Both the position numbers and the translations under genes were made by a program. The notes beneath the pieces were generated by a model. The model saw only the letters and a program-made list of their open reading frames with translations, searched no databases and had not been told where the DNA came from. Of a stretch of DNA of 64,000 bases, positions 28,909 to 37,714 are shown one piece after another (position 1 is the first letter of the stretch; every line of letters starts with the position of its first letter). This DNA is from Phycicoccus sp. (GTDB taxonomy: Bacteria; Actinomycetota; Actinomycetes; Actinomycetales; Dermatophilaceae): assembly GCA_017993715.1 (NCBI GenBank), contig JAGOME010000007.1, positions 22,321 to 86,320 of the forward strand, read 5' to 3'.

Positions 28909-29873
28909 GTCCCCGACGGCGCCTCCCGTGGCAGGTCAAGTGGGTGACCCTCGCCCTGGTCTGGGGGTCGAGTTTCCTGCTCATGAAGTTTGGGCTGCGG
29001 GCCATGGAGCCCCTGCAGATCGCCGCTGTCCGCATCTGGTGCGGTGCGGCGACGCTGCTGATCCTCCTGCGGATCGTCGGTGGCCGGCTGCCCCGCGAAC
29101 CTCGGGTATGGGGCCACCTCATGGTCAGTGCGGCATTCCTGACGGTCCTGCCCTTCATCGGCTTCGCCGCCGGTGAGACCCGCGTCTCCTCGGCCCTGGC
29201 CGGGATCGGCAACTCGATCACGCCGGTCGCGATGGTGATCTTCGGGCTGATCCTCTTGCCCAGCGAGCGGATCACCAGGACCAAGCTCATCAGTGTCGGG
29301 CTGGGTTTCGTCGGGGTCCTGATCATCGCCGAACCGTGGAATGCCGTGGGCCGTCCCGACCCGTTGGGTTTCGCGATCGTGCTGGCGGCCGGCGCCTGCT
29401 ATGGAGTGGGCTGGACGTACAACCGTCGGTACCTCGGGGCGGCCGACCTCGGCGGCCTATCCCAGCCTGCGGCCCTGTTGCTCAGCGGCGCGGTCCTCAT
29501 GGTGCCAACGGTGCTCATCAGCGCGTGGGTCGGCGGTGGAGCTCCCTGGGCGCAGCGGGCGGGGGCCTCCAGCCACGACGTGCTCGTCGGTGTCGGTGCC
29601 ACGCTCGTCCTCGGCATCGTCGGGACCGGCCTGGCATACATGCTGCAGTACGACGTCGTGCGCGACACCGGGACGGTGATCAGCTCCATGGTCACCTACC
29701 TCATCCCTGTGGTGTCCGTGATCCTCGGCGTGGTCGTGCTCGGCGAGCACCTCGGGCCGGCGCAGCTCGGCGGCTTCGTCCTCGTCCTCGGCGCCGCGCT
29801 CCTCGTGGGGCGCCCGGCCGCAGGCTGGGGCTCGCTGTTCGCCCGACGTCCTCGGCGCGACGCGCTGGTCTGA
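28905..29873 (+). CDS. DMT-superfamily transporter (EamA)
   Basis: A 322-residue membrane protein with ten hydrophobic helices in two EamA repeats. The first begins WVTLALVWGSSFLLMKFGLR and the second near FAIVLAAGACYGVGWTYNRRYL; each ends with a proline-containing helix. The start is a GTG overlapping the previous stop. Amino-acid or metabolite export is common for the family, and its operon partners suggest a link to amino-acid or PLP metabolism, which is inference. Confidence 0.85.
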   Translation: MSPRRRLPWQVKWVTLALVWGSSFLLMKFGLRAMEPLQIAAVRIWCGAATLLILLRIVGGRLPREPRVWGHLMVSAAFLTVLPFIGFAAGETRVSSALAGIGNSITPVAMVIFGLILLPSERITRTKLISVGLGFVGVLIIAEPWNAVGRPDPLGFAIVLAAGACYGVGWTYNRRYLGAADLGGLSQPAALLLSGAVLMVPTVLISAWVGGGAPWAQRAGASSHDVLVGVGATLVLGIVGTGLAYMLQYDVVRDTGTVISSMVTYLIPVVSVILGVVVLGEHLGPAQLGGFVLVLGAALLVGRPAAGWGSLFARRPRRDALV

Positions 29874-29950
29874 TCGCGATCCTTGCGCCTCTCCCGGCGC
29901 GATGGCGGGAACCCGTCAGTGTCGTAGCGTGCCCTTGAGGCCGGTGCTAC

Positions 29951-29975
29951 CTTCCAGATATTTCCACTCTGGAAG
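29951..29975. promoter_or_regulatory. Operator candidate in front of the ROK regulator
   Basis: Arms CTTCCAGA and TCTGGAAG are perfectly inverted around nine bases, 10 bases before the ROK start and overlapping its GGAAGGA ribosome site. Autoregulation by the ROK protein is likely. Confidence 0.6.
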
Positions 29976-29985
29976 GAACTATTTC

Positions 29986-31185
29986 ATGCGGGCCGATGTC
30001 GTCGGAGAGTTCAACGAGTACCGCGTGCTCGAGTATCTCCGCGAGCACCTCGAGGGCACCCGGACCGATCTCGCCCGTTCGCTCGACCTGTCCCCGGCAT
30101 CGGTGAGCCGGATCGTCGTCCGGCTCCTGGAGCGGGGGATGATCGAGGAGTCCAGCACGACCTCGAATGCCGGCCGTGGACGCCCCTCCACGGTGTTGCG
30201 CCTGGTCCTCGACCGGTCCGCTGTCGTCGGCATCGACCTGCGCGTGACCAAGTGTCATGGGGTGCTCAGCGTCCTGAGCGGCGAGGCCATCGAAGACATC
30301 ACCGTCCAGAACGATGACGCCGGAGGAGCCTTCGACGCCTTGGCCCAGGTCTGGGATCGGCTTGAGGACGCGGCCCAGCGACGTGGCCTGACCATCGGCT
30401 CCCTCGTCGTGGGCGTGCCCGCCGTCGTCGACCCCGACACGGGGCTGGCCCGACAGGGACCCAATGTCGGGTGGGACAACTTCGACATCGTCAGCAAACT
30501 CGATGCCTTCGGAGTGCCGTTCGTCGTGGACAACGACGTCAACCTCGCGGCTCTCGGCGAACGCGAACACGGCCAGGCGCACGGGCTGCGCGACTTCGCG
30601 ATCATCTGGATCGGGACGGGCTTGGGTGGCGCCATCGTCAGCAGCGGGCGCCTCGCGCGTGGGCGCCATCACAGCGGGGGCGAGCTCGGCACCATTGTGC
30701 CGTCACCGGCCTGCCTGCGCGATCACCGTCGCGAGGGCGAGGGCGCCCTCGAGAGCGTCCTCAGTGGAGCGGGGATCAGTGCCGCTGGCCGTGCCCTCCT
30801 GCGCGAGCACCCGTCGGCCGCCGCGGAGTTCGGGGAGGCGGCCCGACCGCAGGACATCTTCGCGGCAGCGAGCAATGGCTTACCGCATGCCCGTGCGCTT
30901 GTCGACCGGATCGTCGATGCGCTGGCATTGCTCGTCATCAATATTGCGTCGATGACCGATCCCGAGGCGATCATCCTTGACGGTGGGGTCGGCCGGAACC
31001 TCGATCCGTTCCTGGACGAGGTGCGCCCGCTGGTCGCGGCGCACATCAGCGCGCCACCGCGGTTATCAGTGTCCACCCTCGACGCGACCGCGACCATCAA
31101 GGGAGCGACGTCGTTGGCCATGACGACCTTCCGCCAGCTCGATGCCCCCGAGATCATCGCCACGCTCAACTCGGAGCGTGACTGA
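29986..31185 (+). CDS. ROK-family transcriptional regulator
   Basis: A 399-residue protein with an N-terminal winged helix (residues about 8-65: YRVLEYLREHLEGTRTDLAR, then LSPASVSRIVVRLLERGMI) and a ROK sugar-kinase-like domain (VVGIDLRVTKCHGVL, then VGVPAVVDPDTG, FVVDNDVNLAALGE and WIGTGLGGAIV). The usual zinc-binding CxCGxxGC motif of ROK proteins is not recognisable; PSPACLRDHRREG occupies its place. The ATG at 29986 follows GGAAGGA. Its stop overlaps the permease start (TGATG), so it heads the sugar importer operon and probably senses its sugar. Confidence 0.88.
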   Translation: MRADVVGEFNEYRVLEYLREHLEGTRTDLARSLDLSPASVSRIVVRLLERGMIEESSTTSNAGRGRPSTVLRLVLDRSAVVGIDLRVTKCHGVLSVLSGEAIEDITVQNDDAGGAFDALAQVWDRLEDAAQRRGLTIGSLVVGVPAVVDPDTGLARQGPNVGWDNFDIVSKLDAFGVPFVVDNDVNLAALGEREHGQAHGLRDFAIIWIGTGLGGAIVSSGRLARGRHHSGGELGTIVPSPACLRDHRREGEGALESVLSGAGISAAGRALLREHPSAAAEFGEAARPQDIFAAASNGLPHARALVDRIVDALALLVINIASMTDPEAIILDGGVGRNLDPFLDEVRPLVAAHISAPPRLSVSTLDATATIKGATSLAMTTFRQLDAPEIIATLNSERD

Positions 31186-32129
31186 TGATCCCCCGCACCC
31201 TGTCGTGGAGCAGCCGACACATGCTGCTCGTGGTCTTCGCCGGACTCGTCCTCGGGCTTGCCGTGATCGTGCCGTCGTTCCGGGAGACCGCCAACCTGGT
31301 CAACATCGTGGAACAGCAGTCGATCATCGGCATCGTCGCTTGCGGCATGCTCCTGATGATCCTGCTGGGTGGCTTCGACCTCTCCGTCGGGGCGGTGGGC
31401 GCTGCCTCCTCGGTCGTTGGCGCCTGGGTGATGGCGGCGTTGGGGATCGTCGTCGGGGTCGCCATCGCCCTGATCGTCGGGGTCATCATCGGGCTGTGCA
31501 ACGGCGTGATCATCGCGCGCTACGGGGTCAATCCCTTTGTTGCCACCTTAGGGATGCAGTCGGTCGTTGTCGGGCTGCTGTTCGTCGCCACCGATGCGAT
31601 CCCCGTGTACGGCGTGCCTGCAGAGTTCCTGTCCTTCGGTCTGGGCCGGATCGGTCCGGTCCCTGTCGCGGCCCTGGTCTTTGGCGGCGCGGCCCTGTTC
31701 GTGGGAATGCTGCTGAAGTACACCGTGCTGGGACACCACATCTATGCCGTGGGCGGGTCACGTGAGGCCAGCCGCCTGGCCGGCATTCCTGTTGTGCGGA
31801 CCACCGTCATGGTCTATGTCATCGGCGCGGCGCTCGCCGCTCTTGCTGGGCTCGTCCTGCTGGGCCAGACCTCGATCGGTCAGCCGGGTGCGGCCGCCAC
31901 CTGGCCGTTGTCGGCCATTGCCGCCGTGGCGATTGCCGGCGTGCCCTTGACTGGCGGGCGCGGATCGGTGGGCCCCGTCGTGCTCGGGACAGTGCTCCTG
32001 GGCACGATTGCCAACGGGCTGAACCTCTTTGGTGTCTCTCCCTACTGGCAGCCGGCGATCACCGGTGCTGTCATCCTCGTCGCCGTCGCCTTAGACGTCC
32101 GACATCGTCGATCCGGGGACAGCACCTGA
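31185..32129 (+). CDS. Sugar ABC transporter permease, RbsC type
   Basis: A 314-residue CUT2-family permease with about nine hydrophobic helices. The conserved block LMILLGGFDLSVGAVGAASSVV near residues 55-75 and NPFVATLGMQSVVVGLLF follow RbsC, and the C-terminal IAGVPLTGGRGSVGPVVLGTVLLG carries the ATPase-contact loop. It is coupled to the ROK gene upstream. Only one permease gene is present, so it would act as a homodimer. The order permease, binding protein, ATPase is the reverse of rbsDACBK-type operons. Confidence 0.92.
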   Translation: MIPRTLSWSSRHMLLVVFAGLVLGLAVIVPSFRETANLVNIVEQQSIIGIVACGMLLMILLGGFDLSVGAVGAASSVVGAWVMAALGIVVGVAIALIVGVIIGLCNGVIIARYGVNPFVATLGMQSVVVGLLFVATDAIPVYGVPAEFLSFGLGRIGPVPVAALVFGGAALFVGMLLKYTVLGHHIYAVGGSREASRLAGIPVVRTTVMVYVIGAALAALAGLVLLGQTSIGQPGAAATWPLSAIAAVAIAGVPLTGGRGSVGPVVLGTVLLGTIANGLNLFGVSPYWQPAITGAVILVAVALDVRHRRSGDST

Positions 32130-32198
32130 CCGTCCGCCGATCTGCCCCCGCCGCCAACCCGACCCCCAACAGGCCCCTACGGAAAGGAGCTGGACCCC

Positions 32199-33185
32199 AT
32201 GCCATCAGGACTCACGCGCCGCGAGTTGATCATCGGCGTGGGCGGCACCTCGCTTGCCGTGGCGGGGTGTTCCGCCGGGCCCGTTGCTCCCGCGTCTCCG
32301 GCCGGGGATGCCAGTCCCGACATCGTCATCGGCTCGATGATCTGGAACGCGTCGATCCCGTTCTACGCCAACTTCATCAAGGGACAGCGAGAGCAGGCCG
32401 ACGCGCTCGGCGTGACGTTGAAGCTGCTCGATGGCAAGGGCAGCCTGGAGGCGCAAATCGCGGCGATGGAGCAGCTGATCACCCAACAGGTGCAGGCGAT
32501 CCTCGTCACGCCGAGCGACCCTGCGGGTATCGCCCCGATCGTGACCAAGGCGGCCAATGCCGGCATCCCTGTGTTTGCGGTCAACAACCGGGTCGATGCC
32601 TCGGCGCCCACGGTGACGTTCATCGGCGCTGACGATGTCGTCTTCGGCAAGCAGCAGGCCACGCTGCTGGCGCAGAGCGTGCCAAGCTCGGCGCGCGTCG
32701 CCTACCTCATGGGTGAGCTCGGGACGTCGGCGCAGCGGCTGCGCAAGCAGGGCTTCGAGCAGGAGCTCGCGGCCGTCTCAGATATCACGATTATCGATGA
32801 GCAGACCTCCAACTGGGACAGTGCCAAAGCCCTGAGTGTGGTCCAGAACTGGCTCGTCAGGTACCGGGCCGGCCAGCTCGATGCCATTGTGGGCCAGGGC
32901 CCGGAGGCAGCCAGCGCAGCCCGGCACGCCAAGGACATCGGCCGGACCGATGTGGCCTTCATCGTCGGGGACTACCCCGTCGAAGTGCGTGACGGGATCA
33001 TCGACGGCTGCATCGTCGGCACCGTCGATCAAGACCCCAAGCCGCAAGGGACCAGGGCCGTCGAGGCCGCCTGGCAGTGGCTCACCGGAGCACAGGACAA
33101 AGTGGTGCGCCCCAACGACTACCTCGACCTGCCGATCGTGACCAAGGACAACGTCGACCAGTACCCGCCCGCCTGGGGCGCCTGA
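32199..33185 (+). CDS. Sugar-binding lipoprotein of the CUT2 ABC importer
   Basis: A 328-residue periplasmic-binding-protein-like lipoprotein. The signal (SGLTRRELIIGVGGTSLAVAGC) has its lipobox Cys at residue 24, and a twin Arg before the hydrophobic stretch may make it a Tat substrate. The body follows the ribose/galactose-binding fold: GSMIWNASIPFYANFIKGQ, ITQQVQAILVTPSDPAGI and GIPVFAVNNRVD. It has an AAAGGAG ribosome site. The bound sugar cannot be read from sequence. Confidence 0.9.
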   Translation: MPSGLTRRELIIGVGGTSLAVAGCSAGPVAPASPAGDASPDIVIGSMIWNASIPFYANFIKGQREQADALGVTLKLLDGKGSLEAQIAAMEQLITQQVQAILVTPSDPAGIAPIVTKAANAGIPVFAVNNRVDASAPTVTFIGADDVVFGKQQATLLAQSVPSSARVAYLMGELGTSAQRLRKQGFEQELAAVSDITIIDEQTSNWDSAKALSVVQNWLVRYRAGQLDAIVGQGPEAASAARHAKDIGRTDVAFIVGDYPVEVRDGIIDGCIVGTVDQDPKPQGTRAVEAAWQWLTGAQDKVVRPNDYLDLPIVTKDNVDQYPPAWGA

Positions 33186-33220
33186 CCAGGTCAAGGATGA
33201 GAAGAGAAAGGCTCCAGACG

Positions 33221-34732
33221 ATGCCCCACCCGACCCCGACGCGGCTGCGCGTTACTGACGTCGGCAAGACGTTCGGTGATGTCGCCGTGCTCGCCGGGGT
33301 GAGTCTGGATATCGGCCAGGGCCGGGTGCATGGACTCGTCGGGCACAACGGGGCCGGGAAGTCGACGTTGATCGAGGTGCTAGCCGGCCGCTACCCCGAT
33401 CACACGGGATCGGTTCAGGTAGACGGTCATCCGGTCGCACTCGAGAGCCCGCGCGCCAGCGCGGCTGCCGGCATTGCCGTCATCCATCAGCACTGTGCGC
33501 TCGTGCCGGAGTTCTCCGTTGCCGAGAACCTCGCCCTCGGCCGCGAGCCCCGGCGCGCAAGGGCCCTGCTCGATCGGCGTCGCCTCATGGCCGATGCCCG
33601 CCAGGTGGCGGAGCGCTTCGCCCTCGATCTGCCGCTGGATGTCCCCACGGGCCATTTGAGCGTTGCGCAGCAGCAGCTCACAGAAATCGGTCGCGCCTTG
33701 GCTTCGGGGGCCCGGGTCCTCGTGATGGACGAGCCGACCGCCCGCCTGGCTCCCCGCGACAGACAGGCGCTGGCCGGGCATCTGGCCGGGTTGGCGGCCA
33801 ACGGCGTGGCCATCCTCTATGTCAGCCATCTGTTGGAGGAGGTGCTCAGCACGTGTGACGAGGTCAGCGTGCTACGCGACGGCCGCCTGGTCGGGTCCAG
33901 CCCGGCAGCCGCACTGACCGTTCCCGTGCTCGCAGAGCTGGTCACGGGATTGCCGACGAATGCCGCGGGAGGCGTCCTGGCGTCGGTCACCGATCAGCCC
34001 GTGCTCGAGCTGGACGACTTCGGGCCCCGAGGCCGGACAGGCAGCACGCTGACCGTCCATCGAGGAGAGACCGTGGGGATCGCCGGCTCGATCGGGTCGG
34101 GCCGCAGCGCCTTCCTGGAGGCCATTGCCGGGGCGCGAGACCGCCGGGGCCGATGCACCCTCAACGGCCGAGCCGTCCACGATGTCAGTCCCGTGGAGGC
34201 GGTGGCTTTGGGCATCGTGCTCGTGCCCGAGGATCGCCTGCGGCGTGGGGTCCTCCCACAGCGTTCGGTGTCGGCCAACGTCACGCTGTCCGCGTTGCGC
34301 AGCCGATTCTCGGCGCGGGGGCTCGTGGATCGGCGAGCCTCGGGGGACGCGGCTCGAGCAGCGGTAGACCGCTATCGGATTGGGGCGCGCACGGTGGATC
34401 AGCCGGCGGGTGAGCTCTCGGGTGGCAATCAGCAAAAGGTGCTGCTGGCCCGGGCGGTCGAGGCCGCACCGGCCGTCCTGCTGTGTGACCAACCCACGGC
34501 GGGCGTCGACATCGGCGCCAAGGTCGAGATCGAGGCACAGCTGCGCCGGCTCACTGCGGAGGGGGTCGCTGTTGTCATCGTCAGCGACGATCTGGCGGAG
34601 CTGCTGGCACTGTCCGATCGGATCGCGCTCATGCGCCATGGTCGGCTCGGCGCCCCGCGGCCAGCAGCCGGCTACAACGAACGCACCCTGCTGGCAGCCC
34701 TCAACGCTGCCGATGAGCGAGGGGTGGCCTGA
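33221..34732 (+). CDS. Sugar ABC transporter ATPase, RbsA/MglA type (two nucleotide-binding domains)
   Basis: A 503-residue double ATPase. The first half has Walker A GHNGAGKST (about 41-49), signature LSVAQQQ and Walker B VLVMDEP. The second half has the usual degenerate Walker A GSIGSGRS (about 290), a full signature LSGGNQQKV and Walker B VLLCDQP, where the catalytic Glu is replaced by Gln at about residue 424. In RbsA the second domain normally keeps Glu, so hydrolysis may be confined to the first site. The ATG at 33221 follows AGAAAGG. It precedes the unknown 433-residue gene by one base. Confidence 0.9.
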   Translation: MPHPTPTRLRVTDVGKTFGDVAVLAGVSLDIGQGRVHGLVGHNGAGKSTLIEVLAGRYPDHTGSVQVDGHPVALESPRASAAAGIAVIHQHCALVPEFSVAENLALGREPRRARALLDRRRLMADARQVAERFALDLPLDVPTGHLSVAQQQLTEIGRALASGARVLVMDEPTARLAPRDRQALAGHLAGLAANGVAILYVSHLLEEVLSTCDEVSVLRDGRLVGSSPAAALTVPVLAELVTGLPTNAAGGVLASVTDQPVLELDDFGPRGRTGSTLTVHRGETVGIAGSIGSGRSAFLEAIAGARDRRGRCTLNGRAVHDVSPVEAVALGIVLVPEDRLRRGVLPQRSVSANVTLSALRSRFSARGLVDRRASGDAARAAVDRYRIGARTVDQPAGELSGGNQQKVLLARAVEAAPAVLLCDQPTAGVDIGAKVEIEAQLRRLTAEGVAVVIVSDDLAELLALSDRIALMRHGRLGAPRPAAGYNERTLLAALNAADERGVA

Positions 34733-34733
34733 C

Positions 34734-36035
34734 ATGACCGGGATCCACCTCCACCAGCACGACCTCGCCGACGAAGGCGCGGCCGCAATCCGCCCCTGGC
34801 TGGCCAGGATCGAGGGACTGGCCCACGTTTTCGTCCAGGGCAACGACATCTTCGAGCGCAACCCCTCACCCGGCGGAGTCCTGCCCCGCAACCCTCGGCG
34901 ATCGGTGGTTGTCGGGGACGGACACTGGTACCTCGACGTCGACCCGTCACGGCTCTCGCCCGGGCTGCATCAGGTGCGTGGCAAGGGCAGCGACCCGCTG
35001 GCCCTGGTCGCCGAGTCCGACATCGCCCGCGACTACGAGGTTGTTCCCTGGCTCAACCTGCTCAACGGCGCCTGGTCCGGGGATGTTGCGGGCAACTGTG
35101 TGGTGGACCTGCGCGGCCGGCCGATTCCGCGATGGCTGTGTCCCAACGCGCCCGAGGTGGCTGCGATGTGGCGGGCCCTCTTCGGCGCGCTCCTGGAGCG
35201 CTACGGGTATCGGCACTACCTCATCGACCGCATCCGTTTCCCCGACTGGGGAGGTGAGCGGGTGGAGCCGCGTAACCTGCTGAGCTGCTTCTGTCGCCAC
35301 TGTGAGGCGGGCATGCGCGAGCACGGCATCGACGTCACGGCCGTCCGGGCGGCCCTCGCCGTGGTGGACCAGCGAATCGGGGAGGGTGCCTACGCGGCGG
35401 GCGTCACGGCATTCACGGAGTCAGTGGACATTCGGCAATGGATCACGTTCCGGCAGAGCAGTATCAGCAGGCTCGTCGACAACCTGACCCAGCATGTGCG
35501 CAGTCTGGACCGGACAGCCGAGCTGTGGCTGGACCTGTGGCCCCCCGCATATGCCTGGCTGCTCGGCCAGGACTACGCCGCCTTGACTGCGGCCTCCTCG
35601 CGGCTCAAACACTTCCCCTACCACCGGCTTGGTGGGGGTGCTGACGTGCTCAGCCTCATCGACAACGTGGCGCACGATGAGGCTGAGCACGAGGCAGCGT
35701 TCGCGGCTTTCGTCCGGTTCTTCGAGGTGGACTATGGCCTGACCTTCGCTCAGTTCCGTGCCGAGGGCTTCCCGATTGCCCTGGTCGCTGACCAGAACCG
35801 GCGCGTGCGCGAACTCGCGACCCCCGACACGTTCGTCTGGTCTGGGGTGCAGATGTGGAATGTCCCTGCGGCCGAGGTGCTGGCCGCAACTCGGGCCGCC
35901 TATGCCTGCGCGGACGACGTCATCTACTACTGCTACGGCTGGGCGGCCGATGAGCTCTTCGGAGCCGGCAACCAGACCCGTCTCGGAGGGCTCGCCGAGC
36001 GCCCCCGGGCGACGATGGGGGTCACCCATGCGTGA
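34734..36035 (+). CDS. Unrecognised 433-residue protein at the end of the sugar importer operon (possible TIM-barrel glycosidase-like)
   Basis: I do not recognise a named family. The protein is soluble, without signal or membrane segment. It carries WLNLLNGAW near residue 105, LIDRIRFPDWGG near 165, and a cysteine cluster SCFCRHCEAG near 186. WLDLWPPAYAWLLGQDY and LKHFPYHRLGGG follow, then aromatic-rich repeats in the last third. Alternating strands and helices with DRIRFP-type blocks resemble distant glycoside-hydrolase-like barrels, but this is impression only. The ATG at 34734 lies one base past the ATPase stop, so it is co-translated with a sugar importer and probably acts on the imported sugar in the cytoplasm. 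A stem-loop spans its stop codon. Confidence 0.7.
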   Translation: MTGIHLHQHDLADEGAAAIRPWLARIEGLAHVFVQGNDIFERNPSPGGVLPRNPRRSVVVGDGHWYLDVDPSRLSPGLHQVRGKGSDPLALVAESDIARDYEVVPWLNLLNGAWSGDVAGNCVVDLRGRPIPRWLCPNAPEVAAMWRALFGALLERYGYRHYLIDRIRFPDWGGERVEPRNLLSCFCRHCEAGMREHGIDVTAVRAALAVVDQRIGEGAYAAGVTAFTESVDIRQWITFRQSSISRLVDNLTQHVRSLDRTAELWLDLWPPAYAWLLGQDYAALTAASSRLKHFPYHRLGGGADVLSLIDNVAHDEAEHEAAFAAFVRFFEVDYGLTFAQFRAEGFPIALVADQNRRVRELATPDTFVWSGVQMWNVPAAEVLAATRAAYACADDVIYYCYGWAADELFGAGNQTRLGGLAERPRATMGVTHA

Positions 36036-36040
36036 CCCCC
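36017..36040 (+). terminator. Stem-loop across the stop codon of the unknown gene
   Basis: GGGGGTCAC and GTGACCCCC are a perfect nine-base inverted repeat around a six-base loop holding part of the stop region. It is the first of eight stem-loops in the following 440 bases. Confidence 0.5.
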
Positions 36041-36508
36041 GCCTCCCGGGCGTGTCCTCGACCGCCCCGTCGACCCCAGACCTCGACCAGGACCCGGACC
36101 CCCGGTTGGCCCCTGGCCGTGGAGGCGTCGGCCCGTCCCCATCGTGGGGCCGGCCACCTCCACCACGAGGGCGCACCCACCGACACCTGCCTCACGTGAG
36201 TCGGTGGCGCCCGTCCTCGTCGCCTGAGGGATGGCGACCACGCGGTCTGCGTGGTCGGCGCCCCGTCAGGAAAGGGGGTGCCCACGGACCCAGCAGCCTG
36301 TGGGCACCCCCCACACCTCGTGGGTGCGTTGACCCGCGTCCCCCCTTTCCGCGGGTCGACGCACCCCATTTCCGACGACATCCGTGACGTCGTCGGCGAC
36401 GTCCCTGCCAGGCCGTGCGCCGGTGCCGCCCACGCTCGTGATGAGCGTGGGCGGCGCCATGTCCGGCCCATCGCGTGACCCGCCGACGCATCGACAGATC
36501 TCGCATCC
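36036..36508. other. Gene-free 473-bp region filled with consecutive stem-loops
   Basis: No credible gene on either strand. Stem-loops (outer coordinates) are: 36119-36163 (GTGGAGG/CCTCCAC with inner CCCCA/TGGGG), 36166-36219 (CACCGAC/GTCGGTG), 36223-36270 (CGACCACGC/GCGTGGTCG inside CCTGA/TCAGG), 36274-36311 (GGGGGTGCCCAC, perfect 12), 36321-36368 (GGGTGCGTTGACCCGCG, one mismatch), 36372-36396 (CCGACGAC, perfect 8) and 36422-36458 (GCCGCCCACGCTC, perfect 13), plus the one at 36017-36040. Loops are 3-15 bases and unrelated in sequence. It lies between convergent genes. It could be a structured non-coding RNA, an array of transcription blocks, or a remnant of a mobile element. Confidence 0.6.
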
Positions 36509-37714
36509 CTAGCGCGGGGACCACCGATCGGCAGCGGCCCCGAGTCCCGCGCTGTCGCGAACCTCCGGTTGCGCAGTGCGTGGGTCCGTCCGAGAGAATC
36601 GCGGCGCCGGGCGGGCCTGGTCGATGCCGGCGATGCTCACCAGGGTGCCACGGGCCGTGAGGTGTTGATCGAGGAGCGCCTCATCGTAGGTAAGCACAGG
36701 GGTGACGCACGCATCGGTGTCGCGAAAGAGAATCGCCCAATGATCGCGATCCTCCCTGGCGAATGTTGTCGTCAGGACCTCCCGCAACTCGGGCCAGCGG
36801 GTCCGATCCCATTGCGAGGGCAGCGCCGCGGGATCAAGCCCCAGTCCCTGCACCATGGCCTGAAAGAACTGGGGCTCGATGCAGCCGACCGCCACCTGGC
36901 GACCGTCGGCGCACACGTACGTGTCATAGAAGGGGTGTGACCCGTCGAGCAGATTGGTGGACCGACCCGGCGTCCAGGAGCCCTGACCCCGCATGGCCCA
37001 CATGAACTGGGCAAGGACGCTCACGCCGTCGACCATGGCCGCGTCGATGATCTGCCCGCGTCCGGACCGCTCCCTCTCCCAGAGGGCAGCCAGCACGCCG
37101 ACCAGCAGAAACATCGAGCCGCCCCCGAAGTCCCCGACGAGGTTCAGTGGCGGCACGGACCGCTCCCCGGCCGGGCCGATGTTGTCCAGGACACCGGTCA
37201 GGGCGATGTAGTTGAGGTCGTGGCCGGCCGTCGTCGCCAACGGACCCTCCTGGCCCCATCCGGTCATCCGGGCGTAGATGAGCCTGGGGTTGGCGGCCAG
37301 GCACGCGTCCGGTCCCAGCCCCAAGCGCTCCGTTACTCCGGGCCGGAAGCCCTCGACGAGCACGTCGGCTCCGGCGATGAGCCGTCGGACGGCGTCGAGG
37401 TCACCGGCGTCCTTGAGGTCGGCCATCACCGTGGTGCGTCCGCGCAAGGTCGCATCAGGGGGACCAAGGCTGCTCGGGTCGGCTGCGACCTGCGCACCAG
37501 GATGAGCCCGCTCGACCCGCACGACCTCGGCGCCCAGGTCGGCCAAGATCATGGCGGCATGAGGTCCGGGCCCGATCCCCGCCAGCTCCACGACCCGGAG
37601 TCCGCGCAGCGGGCCGCTTCGTTCGAGCTCGTGGCCTTGGTCGTCGTGGCCTTGCTCGTGGAGGTGCTGTGGGCGGTCCTGGTGAGGATCGGGCGTGAAT
37701 GACGTCCCGGTCAC
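36509..37714 (-). CDS. CaiB/BaiF (class III) CoA-transferase
   Basis: A 401-residue enzyme that moves CoA between carboxylic acids, or racemises 2-methylacyl-Co[32 protein letters not shown] opens the fold (described in two parts), and the catalytic Asp is in [14 protein letters not shown]. The start is uncertain because no ATG is near the fold; the GTG at 37714 overlaps the acyl-CoA ligase stop (GTGA), giving tight coupling and a 40-residue His/Gln/Asp-rich leader not usual in the family. Paired with the ligase, it likely handles activation of a branched or unusual acid. Confidence 0.85.
   Translation of the reverse strand: MTGTSFTPDPHQDRPQHLHEQGHDDQGHELERSGPLRGLRVVELAGIGPGPHAAMILADLGAEVVRVERAHPGAQVAADPSSLGPPDATLRGRTTVMADLKDAGDLDAVRRLIAGADVLVEGFRPGVTERLGLGPDACLAANPRLIYARMTGWGQEGPLATTAGHDLNYIALTGVLDNIGPAGERSVPPLNLVGDFGGGSMFLLVGVLAALWERERSGRGQIIDAAMVDGVSVLAQFMWAMRGQGSWTPGRSTNLLDGSHPFYDTYVCADGRQVAVGCIEPQFFQAMVQGLGLDPAALPSQWDRTRWPELREVLTTTFAREDRDHWAILFRDTDACVTPVLTYDEALLDQHLTARGTLVSIAGIDQARPAPRFSRTDPRTAQPEVRDSAGLGAAADRWSPR

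Noticed and set aside
35758..36387. Open frames entering the stem-loop region
   Set aside because: No start with a ribosome site, biased composition, and the frames cross perfect stems; the region reads as non-coding.
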